A DNA stretch of 64,000 bases from CAYSFW01 sp964620675 (GTDB taxonomy: Bacteria > Pseudomonadota > Gammaproteobacteria > UWMA-0217): contig CAZUJU010000011.1 of NCBI GenBank assembly GCA_964620675.1, forward strand, positions 10,770-74,769, given 5' to 3'. Shown here in pieces: positions 54,925 to 63,974 of the stretch (positions are counted from its first letter, which is position 1; the number at the start of each line of letters is the position of its first letter). The notes under the pieces are model-generated. The model was not told where the DNA came from, did not search any database, and was given only the letters and a program-made list of their open reading frames with translations. The position numbers and the translations under genes are program-made.

Positions 54925-55395
54925 TCAGGCGCGGTGGTAAGGGTGATTACGCAGAATCGACCAGGCGCGATAGAGCTGTTCGGCCACCACGATGCGCACC
55001 AGGGGATGCGGCAGGGTCAGCGCCGAGAGTGACCAGCGCGTCTCGGCGCGCGCGCGACAGGCGGGATCAAGCCCCTCCGGCCCACCCACCAGTAGTGCGA
55101 CATCGCGCCCGGATTGCAGCCATTCACGCAGTTGCGCGGCCAATCGCTCGGTGCTCCAGGCCTGCCCACCGACTTCGAGCGTAACCACACGGCTCTGCGG
55201 CGCGATCGCCGCCAGCATTGCCTCACCCTCCTGACGCTGCAACCGGCGCAGGTCGCCACCGCGCGTGCGCGGCTTGAGCGGAATCTCGACCAGACGCAGA
55301 CCGCACTCGGCAGGCAGCCGCTTCGCGTACTCGTCGTAACCCGCACTGACCCAAGCGGGCATGCGCTGGCCGACCGCGATGAGTTGAATCCGCAA
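54925..55395 (-). CDS. rlmH: 23S rRNA pseudouridine-1915 N3-methyltransferase RlmH
   Basis: The 156-residue SPOUT methyltransferase begins with TTG at 55395, six bases after the rsfS stop; this aligns with the family start (R-I-Q-L-I-A-V-G). The SAM-binding knot is seen in L-L-V-G-G-P-E-G-L and L-S-A-L-T-L-P-H-P-L-V-R. It methylates pseudouridine 1915 in helix 69 of 23S rRNA. Confidence 0.96.
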   Translation of the reverse strand: MRIQLIAVGQRMPAWVSAGYDEYAKRLPAECGLRLVEIPLKPRTRGGDLRRLQRQEGEAMLAAIAPQSRVVTLEVGGQAWSTERLAAQLREWLQSGRDVALLVGGPEGLDPACRARAETRWSLSALTLPHPLVRIVVAEQLYRAWSILRNHPYHRA

Positions 55396-55401
55396 CCCGC
55401 G

Positions 55402-55761
55402 TCAACCCTGCGCGGTGAGTCGCGGCGCCTGATTGTCGGTGCGGGTTTCCCAAAGCTTTTCGAGGTTATAGAAATCGCGAGTCTGTTGCAGCATCACGTG
55501 CACCACGATGTCGTTGAGATCGACCAGAATCCATTCCATCGATTGCTCGCCTTCGGTGCCGAGCGGCATGACGCCGGCGTCCTTGGCCCGCTCGACGATC
55601 CGGTCCGCAACCGATTTCACATGCCGCGTGGACGTTCCAGTCGCGACGTATATCACATCGGTGATACTGGTCACGCCTTGCACATCGATGGATTTGACGT
55701 CTTGCGCCTTCATTTCGGCGAGTGCGTCCTCGACCAGCGCCTTGAGTTGATTCAATTCCAT
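55402..55761 (-). CDS. rsfS: Ribosomal silencing factor RsfS
   Basis: From the ATG at 55761 the protein has 119 residues. Marks are D-V-I-Y-V-A-T-G-T-S-T-R-H, W-I-L-V-D-L-N-D-I-V-V-H-V-M and the final Y-N-L-E-K-L-W. RsfS binds L14 and blocks subunit joining in starvation. It lies four bases after nadD and six before rlmH, a conserved order. Confidence 0.97.
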   Translation of the reverse strand: MELNQLKALVEDALAEMKAQDVKSIDVQGVTSITDVIYVATGTSTRHVKSVADRIVERAKDAGVMPLGTEGEQSMEWILVDLNDIVVHVMLQQTRDFYNLEKLWETRTDNQAPRLTAQG

Positions 55762-55765
55762 TCGC

Positions 55766-56419
55766 TCAGTTTTCAGTTGAAGTGGGTGGTTGATAGATTT
55801 GATGGTAATCGATAAAGGCCCGAACGGCCTCCGGCAGCAGGTATCGCAGGGACTTCCCCACCGCAGCGCGGGCACGGATTGCCGTCGCCGAAATCGCAAG
55901 TTGGGTGACCGCCAGATTGATCACCCGCCCGGTGGGTGACGTTCGCAGCGCGGTCGCATCGGTCGTCAGTGCCCGTTCCAGCCAACCGACCGGAAAACCC
56001 TGCGGCGACAACGAGGCGTCGGGGCGATTCATCACCGCGATGTGCGCATGGTCGAGCAACTCGGTCCAGCGATGCCAAGTGGGCAAACCCGCGAACGCAT
56101 CCGCCCCCAGAATCAGAACGAGGGTACGCGCTTCGGTGCCACCGAGGGTCACCAGGGTATCGAGGGTATAGGAAGGTCCGCCACGGTCGAGTTCGCAGGG
56201 ATCGAGGACAAACCCGGGGTGCTCGGCGATCGCCAGACGCACCATTTCGGCGCGCTGTTGTGCCGTCGCGCCCGGGGCGGCTCGATGCGGCGGACACCGC
56301 GCCGGAACGAACCGCACTTCCTCAAGACCCAGCTCCTCCGCGACTTCGAGCGCGGTGCGCAGATGTCCGAAATGGATCGGGTCGAAAGTCCCACCGAAAA
56401 GCCCGATCATCGCCGCCAT
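55766..56419 (-). CDS. nadD: Nicotinate-nucleotide adenylyltransferase
   Basis: The 217-residue enzyme has G-G-T-F-D-P-I-H-F-G-H (the nucleotidyltransferase HxGH) at the start and I-S-A-T-A-I-R near the C-terminus. GGAGG lies five bases before the ATG at 56419. It makes nicotinic acid adenine dinucleotide in NAD synthesis. It lies between proA and rsfS. Confidence 0.96.
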   Translation of the reverse strand: MAAMIGLFGGTFDPIHFGHLRTALEVAEELGLEEVRFVPARCPPHRAAPGATAQQRAEMVRLAIAEHPGFVLDPCELDRGGPSYTLDTLVTLGGTEARTLVLILGADAFAGLPTWHRWTELLDHAHIAVMNRPDASLSPQGFPVGWLERALTTDATALRTSPTGRVINLAVTQLAISATAIRARAAVGKSLRYLLPEAVRAFIDYHQIYQPPTSTEN

Positions 56420-56465
56420 ACCGCCCTCCGCTCAGGCGGAGGCGCCCGGTTCAAACACCGCGACA

Positions 56466-57761
56466 TCAGGTACGCACGTGACCGTCACCGAGCACGATGA
56501 ACTTGACCGTGGTGAGCCCCTCCAGCCCAACCGGACCGCGCGCGTGGAGTTTATCCGTGCTGATGCCGATCTCCGCACCAAGGCCGTATTCGAAGCCATC
56601 GGCGAAGCGGGTCGACGCATTGACCATGACCGAACTCGAATCGACTTCGAGCAGAAAGCGCCGCGCCCGGGTGTAGTTCTCGGTGACGATCGCATCGGTG
56701 TGCTGCGAGCCGTGGGTGTTGATGTGCTCGATTGCCGCGTCGAGCCCGGCCACGGTGCTGATGGCAAGAATCGGCGCCAGGAACTCGGTGCGAAAATCGG
56801 ACTCCGACGCGACCTTCAAATCGACAAAGCCCGCTGCTTCGAGGATCGCGCGGGTCTCGGGACAGCACCGCAGTTCCACCCCTTTGTCGCGATAGATTGC
56901 ACCGAGCGGCGGCAGTAGCCGCGGTGCGATCGACTGCGCCACGAGTAACGATTCCATCGCATTGCACACCCCGTAACGATGGGTCTTGGCGTTGTCGCAG
57001 ACGCGGATGGCCTTGTCGAGATCGGCCGCGTCGTCGACGTAAACGTGGCAGATGCCGTCGAGATGCTTGATCACCGGAATCCGCGATTCGCGGCTGACCC
57101 GCTCGATCAGCCCCTTGCCGCCGCGTGGCACGATGACATCAATGTGCCGATCGAGCGCGAGCATCGCCCCAACCGCGGCGCGGTCGGCGGTTTCGACCAC
57201 CTGCACCGCCGCCTCTGGCAAGCCCGCCGCACGCAACCCGGCGCGGACACAGGCCGCGATCGCCTGATTCGAATGCAGCGCCTCGGAGCCGCCGCGCAGG
57301 ATGCAGGCGTTGCCAGACTTCAGGCACAGCCCCGCGGCATCCGCGGTCACATTCGGGCGCGATTCGTAAATGATGCCGATCACACCGAGCGGCACCCGCA
57401 TCCGTCCCACCTGAATGCCACTCGGGCGAGACTGAAGATCACTGATGGCACCGATCGGGTCCGGCAACGTCGCGATCTGACGCAGGCCGTCCGCCATGCC
57501 GTCGATCACCTTGTCGCTCAGCGTCAAGCGATCGAGCGCCGCATCGCTGAGGCCTGCGCCGCGACCAGCCGCGAGATCCATGGCATTGGCGCGTTGCAGG
57601 GCTTCGCGCCCGTCCTGCAGCGCCGCGGCCATCGCGAGTAAGGCCTGATTGCGTGCCGCGGTCGTTGAGCACGCGACGAGGCGGGCCGCTTCTCGGGCCT
57701 GCGCGCCGAGTTGCAGCATGTAGGTCTGGATATCGTGGGTCACTTCGGAATTGACACTCAT
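56466..57761 (-). CDS. proA: Gamma-glutamyl phosphate reductase
   Basis: From the ATG at 57761 the protein has 431 residues. The catalytic Cys is in Y-G-V-C-N-A-M-E-S-L, and the cofactor-binding parts include Y-E-S-R-P-N-V-T and L-R-G-G-S-E-A. It catalyses the second step of proline synthesis, from gamma-glutamyl phosphate to the semialdehyde. proB is not next to it. Confidence 0.97.
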   Translation of the reverse strand: MSVNSEVTHDIQTYMLQLGAQAREAARLVACSTTAARNQALLAMAAALQDGREALQRANAMDLAAGRGAGLSDAALDRLTLSDKVIDGMADGLRQIATLPDPIGAISDLQSRPSGIQVGRMRVPLGVIGIIYESRPNVTADAAGLCLKSGNACILRGGSEALHSNQAIAACVRAGLRAAGLPEAAVQVVETADRAAVGAMLALDRHIDVIVPRGGKGLIERVSRESRIPVIKHLDGICHVYVDDAADLDKAIRVCDNAKTHRYGVCNAMESLLVAQSIAPRLLPPLGAIYRDKGVELRCCPETRAILEAAGFVDLKVASESDFRTEFLAPILAISTVAGLDAAIEHINTHGSQHTDAIVTENYTRARRFLLEVDSSSVMVNASTRFADGFEYGLGAEIGISTDKLHARGPVGLEGLTTVKFIVLGDGHVRT

Positions 57762-57833
57762 ATTCAAAGCTTGGATTAACGATGATCGGAAAGCCACACC
57801 ACTATACCCAATCCGTCGCGGAATTCGATCCAA

Positions 57834-58859
57834 TCAATCCAGCTGGGCGACCGGAATCAAGGTCGGACGATCCGCAATCGCAAGACCGAGCTGCAACAGC
57901 TCATCCCACACGTTACCTTTTCGCAAGCCCTTGATCATCAGATCGATCTCGGACGCCCGCCGCAGCAAACCGAACCAGAAGCGGCTATCGTGCCGTCGCG
58001 CGGCCCGCGGGATCAAATCCCGACGCTTACCGAACAAGCCACGCAACATCGCCTCCGCATCGCCGCCACGCTCCTTGAGCGAGAGGTAATGCGCAAGGAG
58101 GCGTAGATCGCGACTTGCCGCCCAAAGAATCAGCGTTTCCGGTACACCTTCGCCGCGCAGGCCGCGCAGGATCCGTTGCACCCGGGCCGCGTCACCGGCG
58201 AGCGCCGCCTCGCCCCACTCGAACGCGTCATAGCGCGCACTGTCCGCAACCGCCTGCTGGATCTGTGCGACCGTCAACGCGCCGGGCGGGTGCAATAACG
58301 CGAGCTTTTCAACCTCCTGAGCGGCGGCAAGGAGGTTGCCCTCGACACACTCGGCGATGAACCGAACCGCGGCGCGCTCGGCCTGGAATCCCGCCCGGAC
58401 CAGGCGCGCGGCGACGAATTCCACCGTTTGCCCGGGATCCAACTCCCACACCGGGATCCAGGCGCCTGCCCGTTCCAGCGCAATGACCCACGCGCTCGCC
58501 TGGGCCTTTTTGTCGAGACGGCCGCAGGTCACCAACAGCAGAATATCCGGCGAAGGCCGCTCGGCATATCGCAGCAGCGCCTGTTCACCCTCGCGGTCGA
58601 GCTTACCGGTGATACGCACTTCGAGAATCTTGCGTTCCGCAAACAGCGACATGGCCGAGGTTTCGGCGGTAAAGGCCGCCCACCGCGCCGCGTGTTCGGC
58701 GTCGAAGAGGATCCGTTCCGAAAAGCCGTTGCGGCGCGCGGCGTCGCGAATCGCGTCGGCGGTTTCCATCAATTGCAACGGCTCGTCGCCCGAGACGAGA
58801 TAGACCGGCGCCAGTCCGTGTTTGAGATGCTGGGCAATCTGATTCGCGGTGAGCTTCAT
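57834..58859 (-). CDS. holA: DNA polymerase III subunit delta
   Basis: The 341-residue protein matches the clamp-loader delta subunit: L-A-P-V-Y-L-V-S-G-D-E-P-L-Q-L at the start, L-L-V-T-C-G-R-L-D in the middle and the C-terminal collar domain. It opens the beta clamp. The usual upstream genes lptE and leuS are absent; the roadblock gene lies there instead, 45 bp away. Confidence 0.95.
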   Translation of the reverse strand: MKLTANQIAQHLKHGLAPVYLVSGDEPLQLMETADAIRDAARRNGFSERILFDAEHAARWAAFTAETSAMSLFAERKILEVRITGKLDREGEQALLRYAERPSPDILLLVTCGRLDKKAQASAWVIALERAGAWIPVWELDPGQTVEFVAARLVRAGFQAERAAVRFIAECVEGNLLAAAQEVEKLALLHPPGALTVAQIQQAVADSARYDAFEWGEAALAGDAARVQRILRGLRGEGVPETLILWAASRDLRLLAHYLSLKERGGDAEAMLRGLFGKRRDLIPRAARRHDSRFWFGLLRRASEIDLMIKGLRKGNVWDELLQLGLAIADRPTLIPVAQLD

Positions 58860-58904
58860 GGTCGCGACGATACCACCGCCGATTCGATCCGCGGTAGCCC
58901 CGGT

Positions 58905-59267
58905 TCAGATGATCTCGGCGACGTCCTGCGCGGCGCGTCTAATGTCGAGAAAGATCAGGCCGAGGCGGACGTTGGTTCGCGTCATGACGGTCAGCACCGC
59001 GTCCTTGCCGGCGTGGGTCATGATCACGAAGCCCTCCTGCCCCTTGACCAATACCTGCTCAAGTTCCCCGCGCCCCAACTCGATCGACACCCGTTCACCC
59101 AATGACAGGAGCGCCGCGCTCATCGCGCCAAGGCGATCCTCGTCAACGCTTTGAGGCATCATTGAGGCCATCACCAGACCATCGGTCGAAACCACGGCGG
59201 ACGCCAGCACATCGGCCGTCGTGCCATTCAGATCACGCAGGATCGCGTTCAACATATCGGCTCGCAT
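58905..59267 (-). CDS. Roadblock/LC7 (MglB-like) domain protein
   Basis: The 120-residue protein is a single roadblock domain: A-S-A-V-V-S-T-D-G-L-V-M-A-S, L-G-R-G-E-L-E-Q-V-L-V-K-G and F-V-I-M-T-H-A-G-K-D-A-V-L. A GGGGAGG site precedes it. Roadblock proteins of the MglB type act as GTPase-activating partners of MglA-like GTPases, and such a GTPase gene lies 160 bp upstream on the same strand. Confidence 0.9.
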   Translation of the reverse strand: MRADMLNAILRDLNGTTADVLASAVVSTDGLVMASMMPQSVDEDRLGAMSAALLSLGERVSIELGRGELEQVLVKGQEGFVIMTHAGKDAVLTVMTRTNVRLGLIFLDIRRAAQDVAEII

Positions 59268-59426
59268 TTCGCAACCTCCCCTGAGCGGGTTTATAGAGTT
59301 ATTTTCGGAATATCTTATAGTTAAGATACATATCTAATGTGGATTCACGCCGTTGGCGTCGAGCCCGCAGCCGCTCCACCACGACGGTCGCTCCCGTACA
59401 CCATCGCCCCCGACGCGAATCTAGGA

Positions 59427-59975
59427 TCATGCCTGATACGCCAGTTCGAACCCCGGATCGATCGAGTAAAGCAGTGCTTCAAGTAATCGCGAGACATCGG
59501 CGCGACTCCGCGCGTCGACCTCCAGCACCGGCGCCCGCACCCCGATACGCTCCAACCGCGCGGCATAGTCCGGCAGGTCGGGGGTGCGGTTGAGGTCCAT
59601 CCGGGTGATACCGACCACCAGACGCGAACGATCGATCGATTCGCGAAACGCCTCGACGTATCGCACCAGATCCTCCAACGCCGCAACCGCGGCGTTGTCG
59701 ATCAAAAGCACAATGCCAAGCCCGCCTTCGGCCAGGATCTCCCACATGAAATCGAATCTCGCCTGACCGGGTGTCCCGTAGAGGTGGACCCGCTCGGCCT
59801 TGCCCAAAGTGAGCAGACCGTAGTCCATGGCGACGGTGGTGTTTGGTTTACTGAAACGCGTGTCATCGCGCGCAACGGCCTCGGTTGAGACCGGTGGAAT
59901 TTGGCTCACCGCCGCGATGGCCGTGGTCTTGCCCGCCCCAACCGGTCCGGCGAATACGATTTTATAGTTAGCCAT
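59427..59975 (-). CDS. Small Ras-like (MglA/Arf-type) GTPase
   Basis: From the ATG at 59975 the protein has 182 residues. G1 is G-P-V-G-A-G-K-T-T, G3 is Y-G-T-P-G-Q-A-R-F, and the guanine motif is T-R-M-D-L-N in place of NKxD. It belongs to the bacterial ATP/GTP-binding proteins paired with roadblock proteins. It overlaps the preceding gene by eight bp. The three-gene set probably works as a polarity or surface-behaviour switch, by analogy with MglA-MglB. Confidence 0.9.
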   Translation of the reverse strand: MANYKIVFAGPVGAGKTTAIAAVSQIPPVSTEAVARDDTRFSKPNTTVAMDYGLLTLGKAERVHLYGTPGQARFDFMWEILAEGGLGIVLLIDNAAVAALEDLVRYVEAFRESIDRSRLVVGITRMDLNRTPDLPDYAARLERIGVRAPVLEVDARSRADVSRLLEALLYSIDPGFELAYQA

Positions 59976-61098
59976 GTCCGTGACGCCTGCCACCCAGAAA
60001 GCCCAGCAACCGAGCCAGAAAACCCCGCTTTTCGGCGCTTGGCGCCACGCTCGTCAGCGGCTTTCGGTCGTGCGAATCGGCATTCGGCTCGAACAGATCC
60101 AGCGCGCTGCCAGCACTGTGGAACGAGTTGATGTAGCGCTGCGGAATCCCGAATCGTTCACCGATCCCACGCGGACTGAAGCCGAACTGAAACCATAACG
60201 CCGCGAGTTGCATATCGAACTTCAAGCGCGTCCAGCGCGTCAGGTTCGGCCAGCGCCGCAAGCGCACCGCTTGATTGGGATCGACGCCCTTGAGCAAGCG
60301 CCCGCGCGAGCTCCACAGCGCGACTTTCCAGCGAAAGGCATCGACATCCTGTGCCTTTACACTGGCCGTGTGTGGCCCAGCGGTAACGCCGACGACAATC
60401 AGGTAGGGCGTGAAATTAACGTCGAATCGCACATGACACAGCGCACAGACCTGCGCGTCGTTGAGCACAGTACGGACGCCAGCGCCCTGTGCGAGAATCT
60501 CGATATCCTGACCGAGCCCGCGGATCGCCACCGGACCCGAGGTTTCCCGCGCCTTGGCAAGCGCCCGTTCGACGATGCCCTGCAGGTACTCGCCGGGGTC
60601 ATAGTGACGCGAGGGTTCGCGCGCCAATCCGGGATCGACCGCATCGGCGCTCACCGCGCTCGTCGGGAGTCTTGCGATTTCGGGCGCTCCGAGCAACCGC
60701 GCCGCGTGCAACGCCGTGCCGACCGGTGCCGCCTTGAGCGCCAGCGGGCGCACCTCATTCCCGACCTCGGCCCGGCGCCGTTTCAATGCGCTCCGCTCGA
60801 GTCGCCGCAGGGCCTTTAGCAACTCATCGCCATGAATCGGTTTGAGGACACAGCTCGCGTCCGGCAAATCTCGCTCCTCGACCGACATCACCAAGGTCGG
60901 GAGACTGCCGTACTGGGCCCGAAAAGCCTGCCACTGCCGTTCGGCATTGAAACCATCGAGATCGACCACCGCGATATCGGCGTCAGCCAAATCGGACACG
61001 GTGAACGCGTCGCCCGCTTTGCGAGAAAGAAACAGGGCCAGCATGCGGCGAAACCGGTCTTCGGTTCCCCACACGCCAATCTTGAGTGTCGTCGCCAT
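59968..61098 (-). CDS. Receiver-like protein of unknown function in the GTPase module
   Basis: The 376-residue protein begins with a receiver-like fold (residues about 5-115) with V-V-D-L-D-G in the phosphoacceptor region and V-L-K-P-I at the conserved Lys-Pro. The acidic pocket looks incomplete, so it may be a pseudo-receiver. The C-terminal part (about 150-340) has no family I recognise; it contains two cysteines in A-L-C-H-V and helical segments around R-L-K-F-D-M-Q-L-A-A-L-W. It heads the three-gene set with an eight-bp overlap. Confidence 0.7.
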   Translation of the reverse strand: MATTLKIGVWGTEDRFRRMLALFLSRKAGDAFTVSDLADADIAVVDLDGFNAERQWQAFRAQYGSLPTLVMSVEERDLPDASCVLKPIHGDELLKALRRLERSALKRRRAEVGNEVRPLALKAAPVGTALHAARLLGAPEIARLPTSAVSADAVDPGLAREPSRHYDPGEYLQGIVERALAKARETSGPVAIRGLGQDIEILAQGAGVRTVLNDAQVCALCHVRFDVNFTPYLIVVGVTAGPHTASVKAQDVDAFRWKVALWSSRGRLLKGVDPNQAVRLRRWPNLTRWTRLKFDMQLAALWFQFGFSPRGIGERFGIPQRYINSFHSAGSALDLFEPNADSHDRKPLTSVAPSAEKRGFLARLLGFLGGRRHGHG

Positions 61099-61770
61099 GC
61101 CCGAAGCGCCCTCGCCTGCCGCGCCGTTTCTGCGTGTTATTGGTGCCGACTGTTAGAGTGGTCACACGCGCGCAGGTTCCGTCGGAGACGAAATGAATAC
61201 CGGCTATCCGGTGCGATACCAAGCGGCGTCGAGCTTGCGGGGAGAATTAGACTGGGCGTATTGCCCCAAAACGGGGGATGAGTGTCAGTCGAATAGGGCG
61301 GCAAGGGGGGCTACTAGTCCTACGAAATCGTGCGTCCAAGGCCGGTAAATGACGCCAATCAGCAAAAAAAGGGGAAATCCTTTTCCAGCCTTTACTCCTT
61401 GTCACTTGTTCCGCTTGAGTTCCGTTCGGCGTTCTTGTGCTTCCTTGATATTTGCATTTTGCGGCGCTCGAGTGCTCAGGTCTATGTCAATCGTCCAATA
61501 AAACAGCGTTCTTGTCGCCAGAGTGTTTCGCATTTGTTAATTTGGCGTGAGCGTCACGGTGTGACCAAGCCAATCAGCCGTGACGCAGCCAGCGGAATTG
61601 ATCCGCGATCCAGCCGCATTACCGTGGTGTTACCGCTCGTGCCGCGTTTCGGTCAGCCCGAGTGTGCCAAAGGCACATTCGGGTGCTTCACGGACTCGAT
61701 GGGGCGGCGCACAGCCGAGCGGTCCGCTCCGAAAGGGGTGTGATCCTGGCGTCAGAACGCCGAGCGACCG
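61099..61770. other. Intergenic region with a perfect-looking hairpin
   Basis: These 670 bp contain no gene I can support. A strong hairpin lies at 61657-61683: CCCGAGTGTGCC pairs with GGCACATTCGGG through an AAA loop, with one G-T pair. A shorter palindrome GAGCGG-T-CCGCTC lies at 61717-61729. Neither has a T run, so they are not clear terminators. Confidence 0.45.
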
Positions 61771-62502
61771 CTACAGATCTTCGAGCGCTTTCAGCTCGTC
61801 GAGCAGCCCCTGCCCTTGTTCCGCGCTGACTTCGCCGTTGCGGACCTGGGACTCGCGGCGTTTCAAATACGCATCGCGCAGCGTGGCGTAGCGGTCGTGG
61901 AATCCATCGCCCAGCACGCGCTCAATCTTCAGCACGCTCGCGCGCACATCGAGGACGTTGACCGCGCGCAAGCCCCAACGGGTTTCGTTCTGGTCGAGAT
62001 AACTCGTGGGCGAGGCGTAATAGTCCCCATAGAGCCCGGCCGTATCGCGGACCGAACTCGGCCCGAGAAACGGCAACATGAAATACGGCCCCGATCCCAC
62101 GCCCCAAACGCCGAGCGTCTGGCCAAAATCCTCATTGTGCTTGCGCAAACCCATCTCACTCGCGACGTCCACCAGTCCGCCGATTCCAAGTGTCGTGTTC
62201 AACGCCAACCGCAACAGATCGGAGCCGGCCGCAAGTGGGCGACCTTGCAACAGGTTGTTGACCGAGTTGCGCACGTCGTCAAGATTGGCGAAAAAGTTGC
62301 TGACGCCAGTCTGTATCAGCGCTGGGGTCACGGCGACATAAGTCTCGGTTGCCGGCTTCAATAGATACCGATCGAACCCATCGTTGAACTCATAGACCGC
62401 GCGATTGTAAGGCTCCCAAGGGTCGCCCGGGTGCTCCGAACCGGCAGGTACGGTCGCACACCCCGCGAGGGACAGCAGCAACACCGGGAGCAGGCGACGC
62501 AT
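61771..62502 (-). CDS. mlaA: MlaA (VacJ) outer-membrane lipoprotein
   Basis: The 243-residue protein has a lipobox S-L-A-G-C at residues 11-15 and MlaA marks: D-P-W-E-P-Y-N-R-A-V-Y-E-F-N-D, F-F-A-N-L-D-D-V-R-N-S-V-N-N, and F-G-Q-T-L-G-V-W-G-V-G-S-G-P-Y. It removes phospholipids from the outer leaflet as part of the Mla pathway; the mlaBCDEF genes are not in the window. It directly follows argG with no spacer. Confidence 0.96.
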   Translation of the reverse strand: MRRLLPVLLLSLAGCATVPAGSEHPGDPWEPYNRAVYEFNDGFDRYLLKPATETYVAVTPALIQTGVSNFFANLDDVRNSVNNLLQGRPLAAGSDLLRLALNTTLGIGGLVDVASEMGLRKHNEDFGQTLGVWGVGSGPYFMLPFLGPSSVRDTAGLYGDYYASPTSYLDQNETRWGLRAVNVLDVRASVLKIERVLGDGFHDRYATLRDAYLKRRESQVRNGEVSAEQGQGLLDELKALEDL

Positions 62503-63729
62503 CTAGCGACCGGTCCGGCCGAGTTGCGCCGCGATCCGCATCCGTAGCGCATTCAACTTGATGAATCCCTCCGCGTCTTTTTGATCGTAGGCGCCCGCAT
62601 CATCCTCGAAAGTCGCGATACTCGCATCGAACAGATTGTCCGTGTCCGACTTACGCCCGACAACCGTCACCGCTCCCTTGTACAGCTTGACCCGTACGAC
62701 CCCGTTGACCGGTTGCTGGGACGCATCAATCATTGCCTGCAGCATTGCGCGCTCCGGGCTCCACCAATATCCGTTGTACACCAGACTGGCGTAGCGCGGC
62801 ATGAGGTCGTCTTTCAGATGCGCCACCTCGCGGTCGAGCGTAATCGATTCGAGCGCCCGCCGTGCCTTCAAGAGAACCGTGCCACCTGGGGTCTCGTAAC
62901 ACCCGCGGGACTTCATGCCAACGTAGCGATTTTCGACCAGATCGAGGCGACCAATGCCGTTTTGACCGCCTAGCGCGTTGAGCCGTTCAAGTAACGGCGC
63001 GGCGGCAAGTGCTTCGCCGTCGAGCGCGACCGGATCGCCGTGGGCAAACGTGATCTCAACGTAGGTCGCCTGATTCGGCGCCTGCTCAGGCGCGACCGAC
63101 CAGCGCCACATGTCCTCTTCCGGCTCGTGCCAGGGGTCTTCCAGGGGGCCGCCTTCGTAGGAGATATGCAATAAATTGGCATCCATCGAGTACGGCGATT
63201 TAGTGCCGCGCTTGAGCTCGACCGGAATCCCGTGCCGCTCGGCGTAGGCCATCAGCGACTCGCGCGAATTCAAATCCCATTCCCGCCACGGCGCAATGAT
63301 CCGCACCCCCGGCTTGAGCGCGTAAGCGCCAAGTTCGAATCGGACCTGATCGTTACCCTTGCCGGTTGCGCCGTGTGAGATGGCATCGGCGCCGGTTTCG
63401 TTGGCGATTTCGACCAGACGCTTCGCGATCAGCGGCCGTGCGATCGAGGTACCGAGCAGATATTCCCCTTCATAGATCGCGTTGGCGCGGAACATCGGAA
63501 ACACAAAATCCCGCACGAACTCCTCGCGCAGGTCGTCGATATAGATCTCTTTAACGCCCATGGCCTGCGCCTTGGCGCGCGCCGGTTCCAGCTCCTCACC
63601 TTGACCGATATCGGCAGTGAAGGTGACGATCTCGCAGTGATACTGATCGCGTAGCCATTGCAGGATCACTGAGGTGTCGAGTCCACCAGAGTAGGCTAGA
63701 ACAACCTTGTTGACAGGGGATTGAGACAT
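62503..63729 (-). CDS. argG: Argininosuccinate synthase
   Basis: The 408-residue enzyme has the ATP-pyrophosphatase loop A-Y-S-G-G-L-D-T-S near the N-terminus, H-G-A-T-G-K-G-N-D-Q-V-R-F-E and L-K-R-G-T-K-S-P-Y-S-M-D. It joins citrulline and aspartate in arginine synthesis. The stop is immediately followed by the mlaA start. The 270 bp upstream carry its promoter and a terminator from the next gene. Confidence 0.97.
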   Translation of the reverse strand: MSQSPVNKVVLAYSGGLDTSVILQWLRDQYHCEIVTFTADIGQGEELEPARAKAQAMGVKEIYIDDLREEFVRDFVFPMFRANAIYEGEYLLGTSIARPLIAKRLVEIANETGADAISHGATGKGNDQVRFELGAYALKPGVRIIAPWREWDLNSRESLMAYAERHGIPVELKRGTKSPYSMDANLLHISYEGGPLEDPWHEPEEDMWRWSVAPEQAPNQATYVEITFAHGDPVALDGEALAAAPLLERLNALGGQNGIGRLDLVENRYVGMKSRGCYETPGGTVLLKARRALESITLDREVAHLKDDLMPRYASLVYNGYWWSPERAMLQAMIDASQQPVNGVVRVKLYKGAVTVVGRKSDTDNLFDASIATFEDDAGAYDQKDAEGFIKLNALRMRIAAQLGRTGR

Positions 63730-63944
63730 GAGTGGTTGACGTCCAGGCGGTTGAAAATGTGCCGCGAATTATAGCCAATCGCGGTCTGCGGGGAACCCGT
63801 TGTACGTAGCGGGTACCGGGCGATTGGGTATATACGCGTGCGTCAACCATCAAGTCCAGCATCAACAGGACTCCGGCCATCCGCGTGGAGCCTAACGGAG
63901 CGGACCGATCGCATCACCAGGCATGATCAAACCTCATCGGAAAC

Positions 63945-63974
63945 AAAAAAGCCCGCTCAATAATGAACGGGCTT
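63945..63974 (-). terminator. Intrinsic terminator on the minus strand
   Basis: On the minus strand AAGCCCG (63974-63968) pairs with CGGGCTT (63955-63949) over a 12-base loop and is followed by TTTTTT (63950-63945). It should end a minus-strand transcript coming from beyond the right edge, upstream of argG. The rest of 63730-63944 shows no gene. Confidence 0.8.
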
